Shown: positions 35,138-43,354 of the stretch, in pieces
How the letters are laid out: each line of letters begins with the position of its first letter
Position numbering within the stretch: position 1 is the stretch's first letter
DNA from: Bacillota bacterium
Lineage (GTDB): Bacteria > Bacillota > Clostridia > Christensenellales > SZUA-584
DNA length: 64,000 bases
Direction of reading: 5' to 3'
Assembly (NCBI GenBank): GCA_023397655.1
Contig: JAEWTW010000058.1
Location: 1-64,000, forward strand
The notes under the pieces: generated by a model
Seen by the model: only the letters and a program-made list of their open reading frames with translations
The model's database searches: none
What the model was told of the DNA's origin: nothing
Position numbers and translations under genes: made by a program

Positions 35138-36247
35138 ATGAACAGGAATGCTGTGATCGGTGTAGTACTTTGTTTGATACTTACGCTTGCTGCCTGCGCC
35201 CAACCGGGAGGCACGGATAATTTGCCGCCTGCTGCCGAATTCTCACAGGAGGCAGAAAGCAGCGCTTTGATACAGGACGAGGGAGAGGTGTCCGACCCCG
35301 CCAACTATCAGTTCGCCATCGTATATGGCGGCGCCCATCCGTACTTTGATCCGTATGAGCCGGGTGCAAAGGCGGCGGCGAAGGACCTTGGCATACCGGA
35401 GCCCTTTATTGTGAGCCCGCAGGCCTGGGACCAGACGGAGCAGAATCAGGTGCTGGACACCGTTATCGACAAGGGTGCCAAGGGGATAGGGATGTTTCCT
35501 TCAAACGCGATTACCAGCAATGTTCAGATAACCAAAATGGTTCAAAGCGGGATACCAACGATTGCTTTGGGCGGGTCTCCTGCACGGCCGTCGGACGCGG
35601 TGTTTTGCTTTGCTACAGACGTGGGCGCTTCGGTGGCTTTGGGCACACAGAATTTGATAGACAAGTTGAAAGCCAATGGGTTGACTGAGGGAAAAATCGT
35701 GCACCTTTGCAGCTCGCTGGGAGATGCGAACACCAAGAAAAGGCAGGCTGCTATACTGGAAGTTCTGGCTAAGCCGGAAAACTCGGGGTTCGTGCTCTAT
35801 CAGGAGCTGGCTGATACCGATGCGATTGAGCCTGCCGAAGAAGCCATCAGCACGATGTTTGCCTCCTATATCAGTGAAGTTGACGGCATAATCTGCACAG
35901 GGTATGTCAATGCACAGGTTTTGGCGAAGACGATGATAGATATGAACGAAAAGAGAGTTGTGGCCATCGGCATCGACGATTCGCAGGACGTGCTTAAAGC
36001 CATCGATGGTGGTTTTATGTACGGTACCATGACGCAGAATCCTTGGGGTATGGGATATGTCGGTATCTATGCTTTAAAGCTACTCAAAGATGGCTATACC
36101 TACAAAAATGACAAGCCCTTTTTTGTGGATTCAGGATATTTTTTGCTGACCAAGGAGGGGCTTGCGACATATCAGGAAACGGTGGAGGCCAATACAAGAG
36201 ACTTTGTCAGTACGATGAAGGACAAGTATTTCAATCCTCCGGCATAG
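35138..36247 (+). CDS. Sugar-binding lipoprotein 2 of a tandem pair
   Basis: A 369-residue paralogue of the preceding binding protein, with lipobox LAAC (Cys20) and a shorter linker. The ligand domains match closely (FAIVYGGAHPYFDPYEPG, VHLCSSLGDANTKKRQAA, CTGYVNAQVLAKTM), including most aromatic positions, so both copies should bind related sugars; W-to-Y and other changes at the pocket could shift preference. It has its own promoter-like sequence and no further transporter gene behind it. Confidence 0.92.
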   Translation: MNRNAVIGVVLCLILTLAACAQPGGTDNLPPAAEFSQEAESSALIQDEGEVSDPANYQFAIVYGGAHPYFDPYEPGAKAAAKDLGIPEPFIVSPQAWDQTEQNQVLDTVIDKGAKGIGMFPSNAITSNVQITKMVQSGIPTIALGGSPARPSDAVFCFATDVGASVALGTQNLIDKLKANGLTEGKIVHLCSSLGDANTKKRQAAILEVLAKPENSGFVLYQELADTDAIEPAEEAISTMFASYISEVDGIICTGYVNAQVLAKTMIDMNEKRVVAIGIDDSQDVLKAIDGGFMYGTMTQNPWGMGYVGIYALKLLKDGYTYKNDKPFFVDSGYFLLTKEGLATYQETVEANTRDFVSTMKDKYFNPPA

Positions 36248-36266
36248 CGGCTTCAGCTAAAAAAAA

Positions 36267-36318
36267 GGTTAACATTATCCACCGGGAATAATGTTAACCC
36301 CGTCACAAGCAGCCCACA
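36267..36318 (+). repeat. 3' flank repeat copy B with perfect hairpin
   Basis: GGTTAACATTAT (36267-36278) and ATAATGTTAACC (36288-36299) form a perfect 12-pair stem with a nine-base loop, followed by CCGTCACAA and GCAGCCC as in copy A behind the first binding-protein gene. No T-run follows. Confidence 0.7.
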
Positions 36319-36625
36319 TTCAGTGAGCTGATTCCATCTTAATATATGGTTATTTATAAAGTCAATAGTACGCCTGATACAGGCATCAAAACAGGACGGA
36401 GAAGTAAAATCCGCTGACCAATTTGTAAGATGCGGCTGTTCCTTTTTGCATTGATCGCTGAACATTGCCTCACGAGCAGGTTCTTTCCCATTTCAATTAT
36501 ATCATGTCGGCAAAATAAATATCAGTCTTATTTTTATTGCGTGAAGGGAGTATCCTAACGCTGTTGATTAGTATTGGCCCGAATATGCCACTCTGTTTAT
36601 CCAATCGAATTTGGAAGGAGATTTT
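36319..36625. other. Intergenic stretch before helD
   Basis: About 300 AT-rich bases with no convincing gene; a 70-codon frame on the minus strand lacks a ribosome binding site. The helD ribosome binding site AAGGAGA is at its right end. No clear promoter or terminator was recognised. Confidence 0.4.
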
Positions 36626-38860
36626 ATGATCGAAGACAGATCAGTCTGGGCTGAAGAAAACAATTATCTTGCCGGAGTGATGACCGAGATAGAAAGCCAG
36701 CTTGCCCAGGGTATCAACGCCACCGAGCATTACAAAAGAGATGCCATCGATCTGCAAAAGAGTATGTGGGAAAATGCAAGAGTTGCTCCCGCAAGTTTAT
36801 TTGACTTGGAGAACGTTGCGCAAATCAATCAGATACAGATGGAACTGAGGAACAGAGCCAGCATCTATAAGTTTTCGTCTGAGAAAGTGGGCAGTCTGAA
36901 AAGGCTTTTCAAAAGCCCCTATTTCGGCAGGATCGATTTTGTGGAGGAAGGGGAAAAGGCCGCTGAAAAAATCTATATCGGTATGAGCAGCCTGAGCAGA
37001 AACGACACGCTTGATATCCTGATCCATGACTGGAGAGCGCCTGTTTCAAGCATGTTTTATGACTTCGAAACCGGCCCAGCCGGCTATTCTTGCCCGGCAG
37101 GGCGCATAGAGGGGCAGATGCTGCTGAAGAGGCAGTACAAGATTGAGGGCGCACGCATCGTCTACATGTTTGACAGCAGCCTTATCATCAACGATGCGAT
37201 GCTGCAGGAAATACTCGGCAAGAGTACGGACAACAGGATGAGGACCATCGTCACCAGCATTCAGAAGGAGCAGAATACCGTCATCCGCAATAGCCAGAAC
37301 AGAATACTCATCGTGGAAGGGCCTGCCGGAAGCGGTAAGACCTCCATTGCGCTGCACCGGGCCGCTTATCTGTTGTATCGGTACAGGGAAACGATCAGCT
37401 CGGAGAACATACTTATCTTCTCTCCCAACCACGTGTTTGAAGATTACATTTCTCAGGTGCTGCCCGAACTGGGCGAAGAAAACGTTCGTCGAAGTACATT
37501 TGCCGATTATTTCGGTAACGCGTTTGCAGCCGACTGCCAAACGGAGACCATGAATCAACAGATGGAGTATATCTTATCTGTGAATAACCCCGATGAAATC
37601 AGACTGGCCGGCATCAGATTCAAGGCATCACCCCTCTTTCTTGATGAGCTAAAGCGATATGTACAGCATATTGAGAGTGGACTGGGCCTGGTATTCGGTG
37701 ACCTTGTTTATCACAACACGCTTGTGATCTCATCGGAAGACATACTCGCCCTGTACAAAAAGCAGTATGATCGCCTGCCCTGTTCCAACCGTCTGGAGAA
37801 CGTGCGGCAGGCGCTTACCAGCCTGCTTGATGAATGCGCGGCTGCCAGAATAGATTGTGATAACGGTGTTGCCGCCGGGTCGGAAGGTCAAGAGGAATAC
37901 CAGCGTGTCAAAGAAAACATTCTGCAGATGACTGCGCTGGACGTTCATTCGCTATATATTTCTCTGCTGAAGGACATCGGGGCTTATGTACAGGCGGCTG
38001 ATGAACATGAGGCCAGGGCCTGCTGTTGCATAGCCAACCTCACGATCCGCGAGATGGAGGACGGCATCATCAATTATGAAGACCTGGCGCCTCTGGTCTA
38101 TCTTAAGGCTGTACTTGAAGGCCAGAATGATGCCGGGTCGGTCAAGCACATCATCATTGACGAAGCGCAGGATTACACGGCCGTGCAATACGAGATATTC
38201 AAAGTCGTGTTCAAAAACTGCAACATGACGATTCTCGGCGATATCCACCAAACGATCAACGGATACATGAATGTCGGCAGCTTTGACGTGATTTCCGACA
38301 TCTTCAGCGCCGTAGATCATAAGCGCATTGCTCTGACGAAAAGTTACCGTTCCAGCAAAGAGCTGGCGGATTTCAGCAAAAGCCTGCTGGCATCCTCTGC
38401 TCCGGTGGATCAGCTGAACCGGCACGGCGCAAAGCCCGTCGTCATCAGAGTTAGCACCCACCGCCTGTATATGAGGATTGCAGATGATATCCTTGATTTG
38501 AAAAGCAAGGGGTATAAGCTCATAGCGGTGATCTGCAAAACCGCATCTCAGTGCAGGGCCCTGCATCACGCTGTCAGCACCCGGGTGGATATTGGCTTGA
38601 TCTCGAATCAGAATGAGGTGTATCACGGTGATGTCATCGTCATCCCGTCCTATCTCGCCAAAGGCCTTGAGTTTGATGCCGTATTGGTCAGCTCGGTCGA
38701 GGGTAAGGACTTTGCTTTGCCGGAGGACAGAAGGCTGCTGTATACGGTATGCACCAGAGCCTTGCACGAGTTGTACCTGTATTATTCGGACAATATGACC
38801 AGATTCATATCCGGCATTGATGCACAGCTCTATACTGCGGAAGACCTGACGGAATACTGA
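36626..38860 (+). CDS. helD: HelD-family RNA polymerase recycling ATPase
   Basis: A 744-residue UvrD/Rep-like superfamily 1 protein that is a HelD homologue rather than a DNA repair helicase. The N-terminal ~100 residues form the coiled-coil arm (MTEIESQLAQG onward) that enters the RNA polymerase secondary channel; Walker A EGPAGSGKTS begins near residue 231, Walker B IIDEAQDY near 510, and the C-terminal motifs SYRSS and YTVCTRA are present. HelD removes stalled polymerase from DNA. ATG after AAGGAGA is used, not the TTG five codons earlier. It is flanked by sugar loci but probably independent. Confidence 0.88.
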   Translation: MIEDRSVWAEENNYLAGVMTEIESQLAQGINATEHYKRDAIDLQKSMWENARVAPASLFDLENVAQINQIQMELRNRASIYKFSSEKVGSLKRLFKSPYFGRIDFVEEGEKAAEKIYIGMSSLSRNDTLDILIHDWRAPVSSMFYDFETGPAGYSCPAGRIEGQMLLKRQYKIEGARIVYMFDSSLIINDAMLQEILGKSTDNRMRTIVTSIQKEQNTVIRNSQNRILIVEGPAGSGKTSIALHRAAYLLYRYRETISSENILIFSPNHVFEDYISQVLPELGEENVRRSTFADYFGNAFAADCQTETMNQQMEYILSVNNPDEIRLAGIRFKASPLFLDELKRYVQHIESGLGLVFGDLVYHNTLVISSEDILALYKKQYDRLPCSNRLENVRQALTSLLDECAAARIDCDNGVAAGSEGQEEYQRVKENILQMTALDVHSLYISLLKDIGAYVQAADEHEARACCCIANLTIREMEDGIINYEDLAPLVYLKAVLEGQNDAGSVKHIIIDEAQDYTAVQYEIFKVVFKNCNMTILGDIHQTINGYMNVGSFDVISDIFSAVDHKRIALTKSYRSSKELADFSKSLLASSAPVDQLNRHGAKPVVIRVSTHRLYMRIADDILDLKSKGYKLIAVICKTASQCRALHHAVSTRVDIGLISNQNEVYHGDVIVIPSYLAKGLEFDAVLVSSVEGKDFALPEDRRLLYTVCTRALHELYLYYSDNMTRFISGIDAQLYTAEDLTEY

Positions 38861-38935
38861 CTCAAGTCGTCGTGCTGTCAAAAAGAAAACGTTCGCGGCG
38901 TTTCACAATCATTCAATAGATTTATGGAAAAGCGA

Positions 38936-38964
38936 TTGCATACAAAACGCATGTATGGTAATAT
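38936..38964 (+). promoter_or_regulatory. Promoter of the GH4 operon
   Basis: TTGCAT (38936-38941) and TAATAT (38959-38964) with a 17-base spacer. The operator begins seven bases after the -10 box and so covers the transcription start. Confidence 0.75.
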
Positions 38965-38970
38965 GAAAAG

Positions 38971-38997
38971 TGTAATGCATTACAGAAAAGCATTACA
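38971..38997 (+). promoter_or_regulatory. LacI-type operator, site 1
   Basis: The perfect palindrome TGTAATGCATTACA (38971-38984) has a central CG-free dyad with GC at its middle, followed five bases later by an extra half-site GCATTACA (38990-38997). The whole 27-base arrangement is identical at 53015-53041. Binding would block transcription of the GH4 operon. Confidence 0.8.
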
Positions 38998-39044
38998 CTC
39001 GTATTGAGTGTCGCATATACGTTTTTATCCGAGGAGGTTTCTTA

Positions 39045-40403
39045 ATGGGTAAGAGAGTGAAAGTAGTGGCCATCGGCGGGGGAAGCAGCTATACGCCCGA
39101 ACTCATCGAAGGTTTCATTAAGAGGTACGATGAATTGCCCATCACCGAGATGTGGCTTGTTGATATTGAAGAAGGCAGAGAACATCTTAAGATCATTACT
39201 GCATTGGCGCAGCGGATGTGGGATGCGTCCGAATATAAGGTTTCGGTGCATGCGACAACGGACAGGAGAGAAGCGCTCAATGGCGCTGATTTTGTTATCA
39301 CCCAATTCCGTGTCGGCCAGCTGAACGCCCGAATCAAAGATGAGAGAATTCCGCTGATGCATGGCATGCTGGGGCAGGAAACCAACGGCGCGGGCGGCAT
39401 ACTGAAGGCGTTCCGGACAATACCCGTGATGAAAGAAATCGTCGATGATATGAAAGAGCTGTGCCCAAAAGCATGGCTGATCAACTTTACCAATCCCAGC
39501 GGCATGGTTACGGAAGCGGTCATCAAGCACATGGGATGGAGCCGTTGTATCGGTCTGTGCAATGTCCCCACGATTTCGATGATGAGGGAACCCGCGCTGC
39601 TGGGCAAGGAACTCAAGGATTTACAATACCGGTTCGCGGGGCTCAACCACTTTCACTGGCACAGGGTGTTCGACAAAGACGGCAAAGAACTGACTGACCA
39701 GCTGATAGAATACATCAACGACGAAAAGGGCGGGACGCCGGTCAATATATACATGGCTCCGATGGATTTGGATTTGCTACACTCCATGCATCTGCTGCCC
39801 TGCGGTTATCACAGGTACTATTACGCTGAAAAGGATATGCTGGAGCACAGCCTGCAGGAACTGAGCACCAACTCGACACGGGCTGAGAAGATGCATGAGG
39901 TGGAAAGAAACCTGTTTGAAATATATAAGAACCCCGCGCTGTACGAAAAGCCGGAGGAACTGAACAAACGCGGTGGGGCGTATTACAGCGACACGGCCTG
40001 TGAGTGCATATCCGCCATATACAACGATAAGAAGAGCCACATGGTGGTGAGCACTCAAAACAAAGGCGCGATTCCCTGTCTGGATGCCGACTCCATTGTG
40101 GAGGTATCCAGCATTATATCCAGCCTGGGGGCGGAGCCAATTGCCTGGGGCCGGATGAGACCCGCGGAGAAAGGCTGGCTGCAGGTGATGAAAGCCATGG
40201 AGGAGTGCACGATAGAAGCCGCGTTTACCGGAGACTATGGTCTGGCGCTGGAGGCGTTTACCCTGAATCCTCTCATTCGGAGCGGGAAGGAAGCCAAGCA
40301 GGTTCTCAATGAACTGCTGGTGGCGCACGAAAACCATCTCCCACAGTTTGCACGGAAAATTCAGGAGCTCAAGGAGAGCGGCGTCAAGCAGTACCATGAG
40401 TAA
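39045..40403 (+). CDS. Glycoside hydrolase family 4, 6-phospho-beta-glycosidase type
   Basis: A 452-residue NAD- and Mn-dependent GH4 enzyme that works by redox elimination. It has the Rossmann start VVAIGGGSSYTPE, the MLGQETNGAGG block, FTNPSG and the subgroup motif CNVP at residues 172-175, which marks 6-phospho-beta-glucosidases; the second metal ligand is in GLNHFHW. It cleaves an imported phospho-glycoside or one phosphorylated by the next-door ROK kinase. It starts behind GAGGAGG and heads the LacI-controlled operon; no PTS is nearby, so cytoplasmic phosphorylation by the kinase is implied. Confidence 0.92.
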   Translation: MGKRVKVVAIGGGSSYTPELIEGFIKRYDELPITEMWLVDIEEGREHLKIITALAQRMWDASEYKVSVHATTDRREALNGADFVITQFRVGQLNARIKDERIPLMHGMLGQETNGAGGILKAFRTIPVMKEIVDDMKELCPKAWLINFTNPSGMVTEAVIKHMGWSRCIGLCNVPTISMMREPALLGKELKDLQYRFAGLNHFHWHRVFDKDGKELTDQLIEYINDEKGGTPVNIYMAPMDLDLLHSMHLLPCGYHRYYYAEKDMLEHSLQELSTNSTRAEKMHEVERNLFEIYKNPALYEKPEELNKRGGAYYSDTACECISAIYNDKKSHMVVSTQNKGAIPCLDADSIVEVSSIISSLGAEPIAWGRMRPAEKGWLQVMKAMEECTIEAAFTGDYGLALEAFTLNPLIRSGKEAKQVLNELLVAHENHLPQFARKIQELKESGVKQYHE

Positions 40404-40439
40404 CGACAGACTGCTTGCGCAGTAATGGGGGATGAGGCT

Positions 40440-41402
40440 ATGCGCTATTATATAGGTATTGATGTAGGGGGAACGAAAATTGCATATGGTCTGTTTGATG
40501 AACATAAGAACCTCCTGACAAGAGTTAAGACGCCGACGAAAAACGAATTGTTGGCTGATGCTTTCTTTGACGCAATCTGCGAACAGGTGGATAGCCTGCT
40601 TAAAGACAACCATATACCCTTTGAGAGCGTTGAAGGCATCGGTATTGGCATGCCGTCCTTCATCTATTTTGACAAAGGATTTGTTGTCAAAACGGCCAGC
40701 ATACCGCGAATTCATGATTTTCCGCTGAGGGATTATCTGCGTGAAAAGTGGGGTAACCGGGTCCGCATTGTTATCGATAATGACGGCAACACGGGCGCTC
40801 TTGCCGAGTTCCGCAATGGCGCCGGGCGTGGTTTTGAGCACATGGTGTTCTGTCTTGTCAGCACCGGCATCGGCTCCAGCTTTATCATCAACAGAGCATT
40901 GTTTCGCGGCACGTATGGCTGGGCTGGCGAGAGCGGCCATACGCTGCTTAAGCCGTTTGACGCGTCCGAACTTATTTGCGGCTGCAGCAATACGTCCTGT
41001 CTGAACTCTATATGTTCCGGAAAAATGATCGTAAACCATATCAGGCAATGGATTGCGGACGGTGAACGGACGGTGATGCCCGAACTGGCGGGCGGTGCGG
41101 AAAATATCAATACCGAGCACCTGGACAAAGCTTTTGAGATGGGCGATGAGATGGCGATCAGGGCTGTGGAGCAGATGGCGCAGTATATGGCGATCTGGCT
41201 GTACAATCTCTACCTGACACTAAATATCAACTGTTTCGTTTTCAGCGGTGGGCTGCTGGCAATGGGTGATAAATTGTTAGGCAGAGTTAAGCGGCTTTTC
41301 GAGCAATATAACAAGAGTGATTATCCGGTCCATTTTTTTACCACTGAACTGGGTGCAGACACAGGGATAATTGGTGCGATGGAGCTGCTGTTTCCCGAAT
41401 AG
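40440..41402 (+). CDS. ROK-family sugar kinase
   Basis: A 320-residue ROK kinase. The ATP-phosphate motif DVGGTK is at residues 8-13, the zinc-binding motif is CGCSNTSC with the preceding GHT histidine, and VFSGG is the adenosine motif. No N-terminal helix-turn-helix is present, so it is an enzyme and not a NagC/XylR-type repressor. ATG behind GGGGGATG is used. It lies between GH4 and HAD genes and is a full-length paralogue of the kinase encoded at 47.8 kb. Substrate, a free hexose or disaccharide, is unknown. Confidence 0.9.
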   Translation: MRYYIGIDVGGTKIAYGLFDEHKNLLTRVKTPTKNELLADAFFDAICEQVDSLLKDNHIPFESVEGIGIGMPSFIYFDKGFVVKTASIPRIHDFPLRDYLREKWGNRVRIVIDNDGNTGALAEFRNGAGRGFEHMVFCLVSTGIGSSFIINRALFRGTYGWAGESGHTLLKPFDASELICGCSNTSCLNSICSGKMIVNHIRQWIADGERTVMPELAGGAENINTEHLDKAFEMGDEMAIRAVEQMAQYMAIWLYNLYLTLNINCFVFSGGLLAMGDKLLGRVKRLFEQYNKSDYPVHFFTTELGADTGIIGAMELLFPE

Positions 41403-41424
41403 CGACATGAATAAAGGGGTATAA

Positions 41425-42186
41425 ATGCGCATAGCGGTCAGCGATTATGATGGAACGTTTTGTTATAACGGCAGTGTTAAGAGGGAAGACATCGATGCGG
41501 TGACGGTGTGGAGAAAGGCTGGCAACCTGTTTGGGTTTGCCACCGGGCGGGACCTGAGCCTGGCTCTGCATGAGTTAAAGCGTTGGGAGATACCGTTTGA
41601 TTTTCTGATCTGCATGAACGGCGCGGCGCTTTATGACGGCAATCTGCGACTGCTGAAAAGCGTTGACATCCCTGCGGACCTGATTGCCAAGGTGCTGACA
41701 CATCCGGCAGCGAAAGCCAGCATGCATTATCAACTTTGCGCTGGTGGGATCAACAAGATATATATCAGAGATGAAAAATCCTACTTTCGCAGTTTGGGAC
41801 TTAGTTATCATGAGATCACATATCAGGAAGCGCTTGGGGTCAGTGAAGTTCAGCAGATATCGTTGGCCTATGCTTCGGACGCTGATTACCATAGGAACGC
41901 TGAGGTGCTTCGGGCTGAATTTCAAAATCAGCTGTCATTGAATCTGAATGGATATTTTGTAGATATCAACAAAAAGGGGGTTGATAAGCTATCCGGCTTA
42001 CTGGATTTGCTTGCCATACAGGGGTGGCCATCTGACGGCTTGCTTGCGATCGGTGACGGTGAAAATGATATCTCCATGATACATCATTTTAAGGGTTATT
42101 GTGTCGGTAACGCTCCTTCCGAAGTTGTCAAAGCCGCACACGGCGTTTATCATAATGTGGGAGATATGCTGGTTCAGCTGTTATAA
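41425..42186 (+). CDS. HAD-superfamily (Cof-type) sugar phosphatase
   Basis: A 253-residue class IIB HAD hydrolase. The nucleophile motif is DYDGT (residues 7-11), an LICMNGAALYD cap-side block follows, and GDGENDISM near residue 208 is motif IV. It dephosphorylates a sugar phosphate, perhaps clearing excess phosphorylated intermediate from the GH4/ROK route. It follows the kinase by 22 bases in the same operon. Confidence 0.88.
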   Translation: MRIAVSDYDGTFCYNGSVKREDIDAVTVWRKAGNLFGFATGRDLSLALHELKRWEIPFDFLICMNGAALYDGNLRLLKSVDIPADLIAKVLTHPAAKASMHYQLCAGGINKIYIRDEKSYFRSLGLSYHEITYQEALGVSEVQQISLAYASDADYHRNAEVLRAEFQNQLSLNLNGYFVDINKKGVDKLSGLLDLLAIQGWPSDGLLAIGDGENDISMIHHFKGYCVGNAPSEVVKAAHGVYHNVGDMLVQLL

Positions 42187-42221
42187 TCGTGTGAGTATAT
42201 TACAGGGATATATAATGTCGG

Positions 42222-42250
42222 TTGCACAGCAAACCCGGATATGATAACAT
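42222..42250 (+). promoter_or_regulatory. Promoter of the lacI-type gene
   Basis: TTGCAC (42222-42227) and TAACAT (42245-42250), 17-base spacer; the operator begins four bases downstream. Confidence 0.7.
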
Positions 42251-42253
42251 GGA

Positions 42254-42269
42254 TTGTAATGCATTACAA
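42254..42269 (+). promoter_or_regulatory. LacI-type operator, site 2 (autoregulation)
   Basis: TTGTAATGCATTACAA, a 16-base perfect palindrome containing the same 14-base core as the sites at 38.97 and 53.02 kb, covers the transcription start of the regulator gene. The extra half-site seen at the other two is absent. Confidence 0.8.
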
Positions 42270-42282
42270 ATCGAGGTGGAAT

Positions 42283-43290
42283 ATGACTCCGATTCAGGAA
42301 GTGGCCAAGCTGGCCAATGTTTCCGTGGCAACAGTATCAAGGGTGCTGAACAACAATTCATATGTTAAAGAATCAACCCGTGAACAAGTGATGAAGGCTA
42401 TAAAAGCGCTGAACTACAGCCCGAACATGAGCGGAAGGTTTTTGAGGCGAAACGAGACAAAAGTTATATTGGTTCTGCTCCCCACCATCTCAAATCCGTT
42501 TTATTCAAAGGCGGTGGCGGGTATCAGCCACATCGCAGACAAATTGGGTTATCTCATCATGATCTGCAACACGGAATCCAGCTTGAATAAGGAGATGGAG
42601 TACCTTGACCTGCTGAGATACAAGCAGGCGGACGGCGCCATTATCATGTCGCAGGCTATGAACGTGGAGCAGTTGGAAGAGATAGGCGCAAACTTTCCCA
42701 TAGTCCAATGCTTTGAATATTATCAGTCGGACAGCTTATCTTTTGTCTCGGTGGACAATGAGAAAGCCGCCTATGAAGCTGTCAATTACCTGATCGGCAT
42801 CGGCCATAAACGCATAGCGCTGGTGGGCTGCCACCCGCAGTATACATCGGCTGCACAGCGCGAAGACGGATATAAACGGGCCTTGCGCGACGCAAATATC
42901 GAACCCGACCCCAGCCTGATCATTCGGGGCAATTACGGGTTTAAGAGTGGTTACGACTGCGCTGTCAAGCTGATGGAGGCAGGCGACCTGCCCACCGCGA
43001 TATTTGCCATCTCGGATATGCAGGCCATCGGTGTAATCAAAGCTTTGTCCGGCAAGGGGATCAAAGTGCCGGGAGACGTTTCTGTGATGGGCTTTGATAA
43101 TATCGCCTTCTCAGGTATTTATGATCCGGGGATTACAACGGTTTCGCAGCCGACGCATAAGATCGGCTCCAAAGCGATGGATATACTCATCAGGCAAATC
43201 AAAGGCGAGCTGCCCAATCCACAGCATCTATTTCTCAAGCACGGGCTGGTCGTGCGGGAATCGACCAGGGAGTATTCATCTGAGAGCTGA
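42283..43290 (+). CDS. LacI-family transcriptional repressor
   Basis: A 335-residue LacI/GalR protein. The helix-turn-helix is at residues 4-25 (IQEVAKLANVSVATVSRVLNN), the hinge helix follows near 50, and the rest is a sugar-binding core of the periplasmic-binding type with the VMGFDNIAFS motif near residue 270. ATG after GAGGTGG is used; earlier in-frame codons overlap the operator. It probably represses the GH4 operon, itself and the importer at 53.2 kb, released by a sugar or sugar phosphate derived from the substrate. Confidence 0.93.
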   Translation: MTPIQEVAKLANVSVATVSRVLNNNSYVKESTREQVMKAIKALNYSPNMSGRFLRRNETKVILVLLPTISNPFYSKAVAGISHIADKLGYLIMICNTESSLNKEMEYLDLLRYKQADGAIIMSQAMNVEQLEEIGANFPIVQCFEYYQSDSLSFVSVDNEKAAYEAVNYLIGIGHKRIALVGCHPQYTSAAQREDGYKRALRDANIEPDPSLIIRGNYGFKSGYDCAVKLMEAGDLPTAIFAISDMQAIGVIKALSGKGIKVPGDVSVMGFDNIAFSGIYDPGITTVSQPTHKIGSKAMDILIRQIKGELPNPQHLFLKHGLVVRESTREYSSES

Positions 43291-43354
43291 GCGGCGCTGA
43301 TTCAATGATTTCCGGTATTAGCTTTGAGGGTCAAGCGGACAAGGAGCCGGTGCG

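Noticed and set aside
36626..38860. UvrD/PcrA DNA repair helicase
   Set aside because: The N-terminal coiled-coil arm and domain order fit the HelD RNA-polymerase-associated family instead.
39777..41120. A 447-codon open frame on the minus strand antisense to the GH4 and ROK genes
   Set aside because: It is a shadow of two well-supported plus-strand genes in G+C-rich sequence; it has no ribosome binding site and no recognisable motif.
40440..41402. ROK protein as a NagC/XylR-type repressor
   Set aside because: No N-terminal helix-turn-helix is present; the chain starts directly at the kinase phosphate motif.
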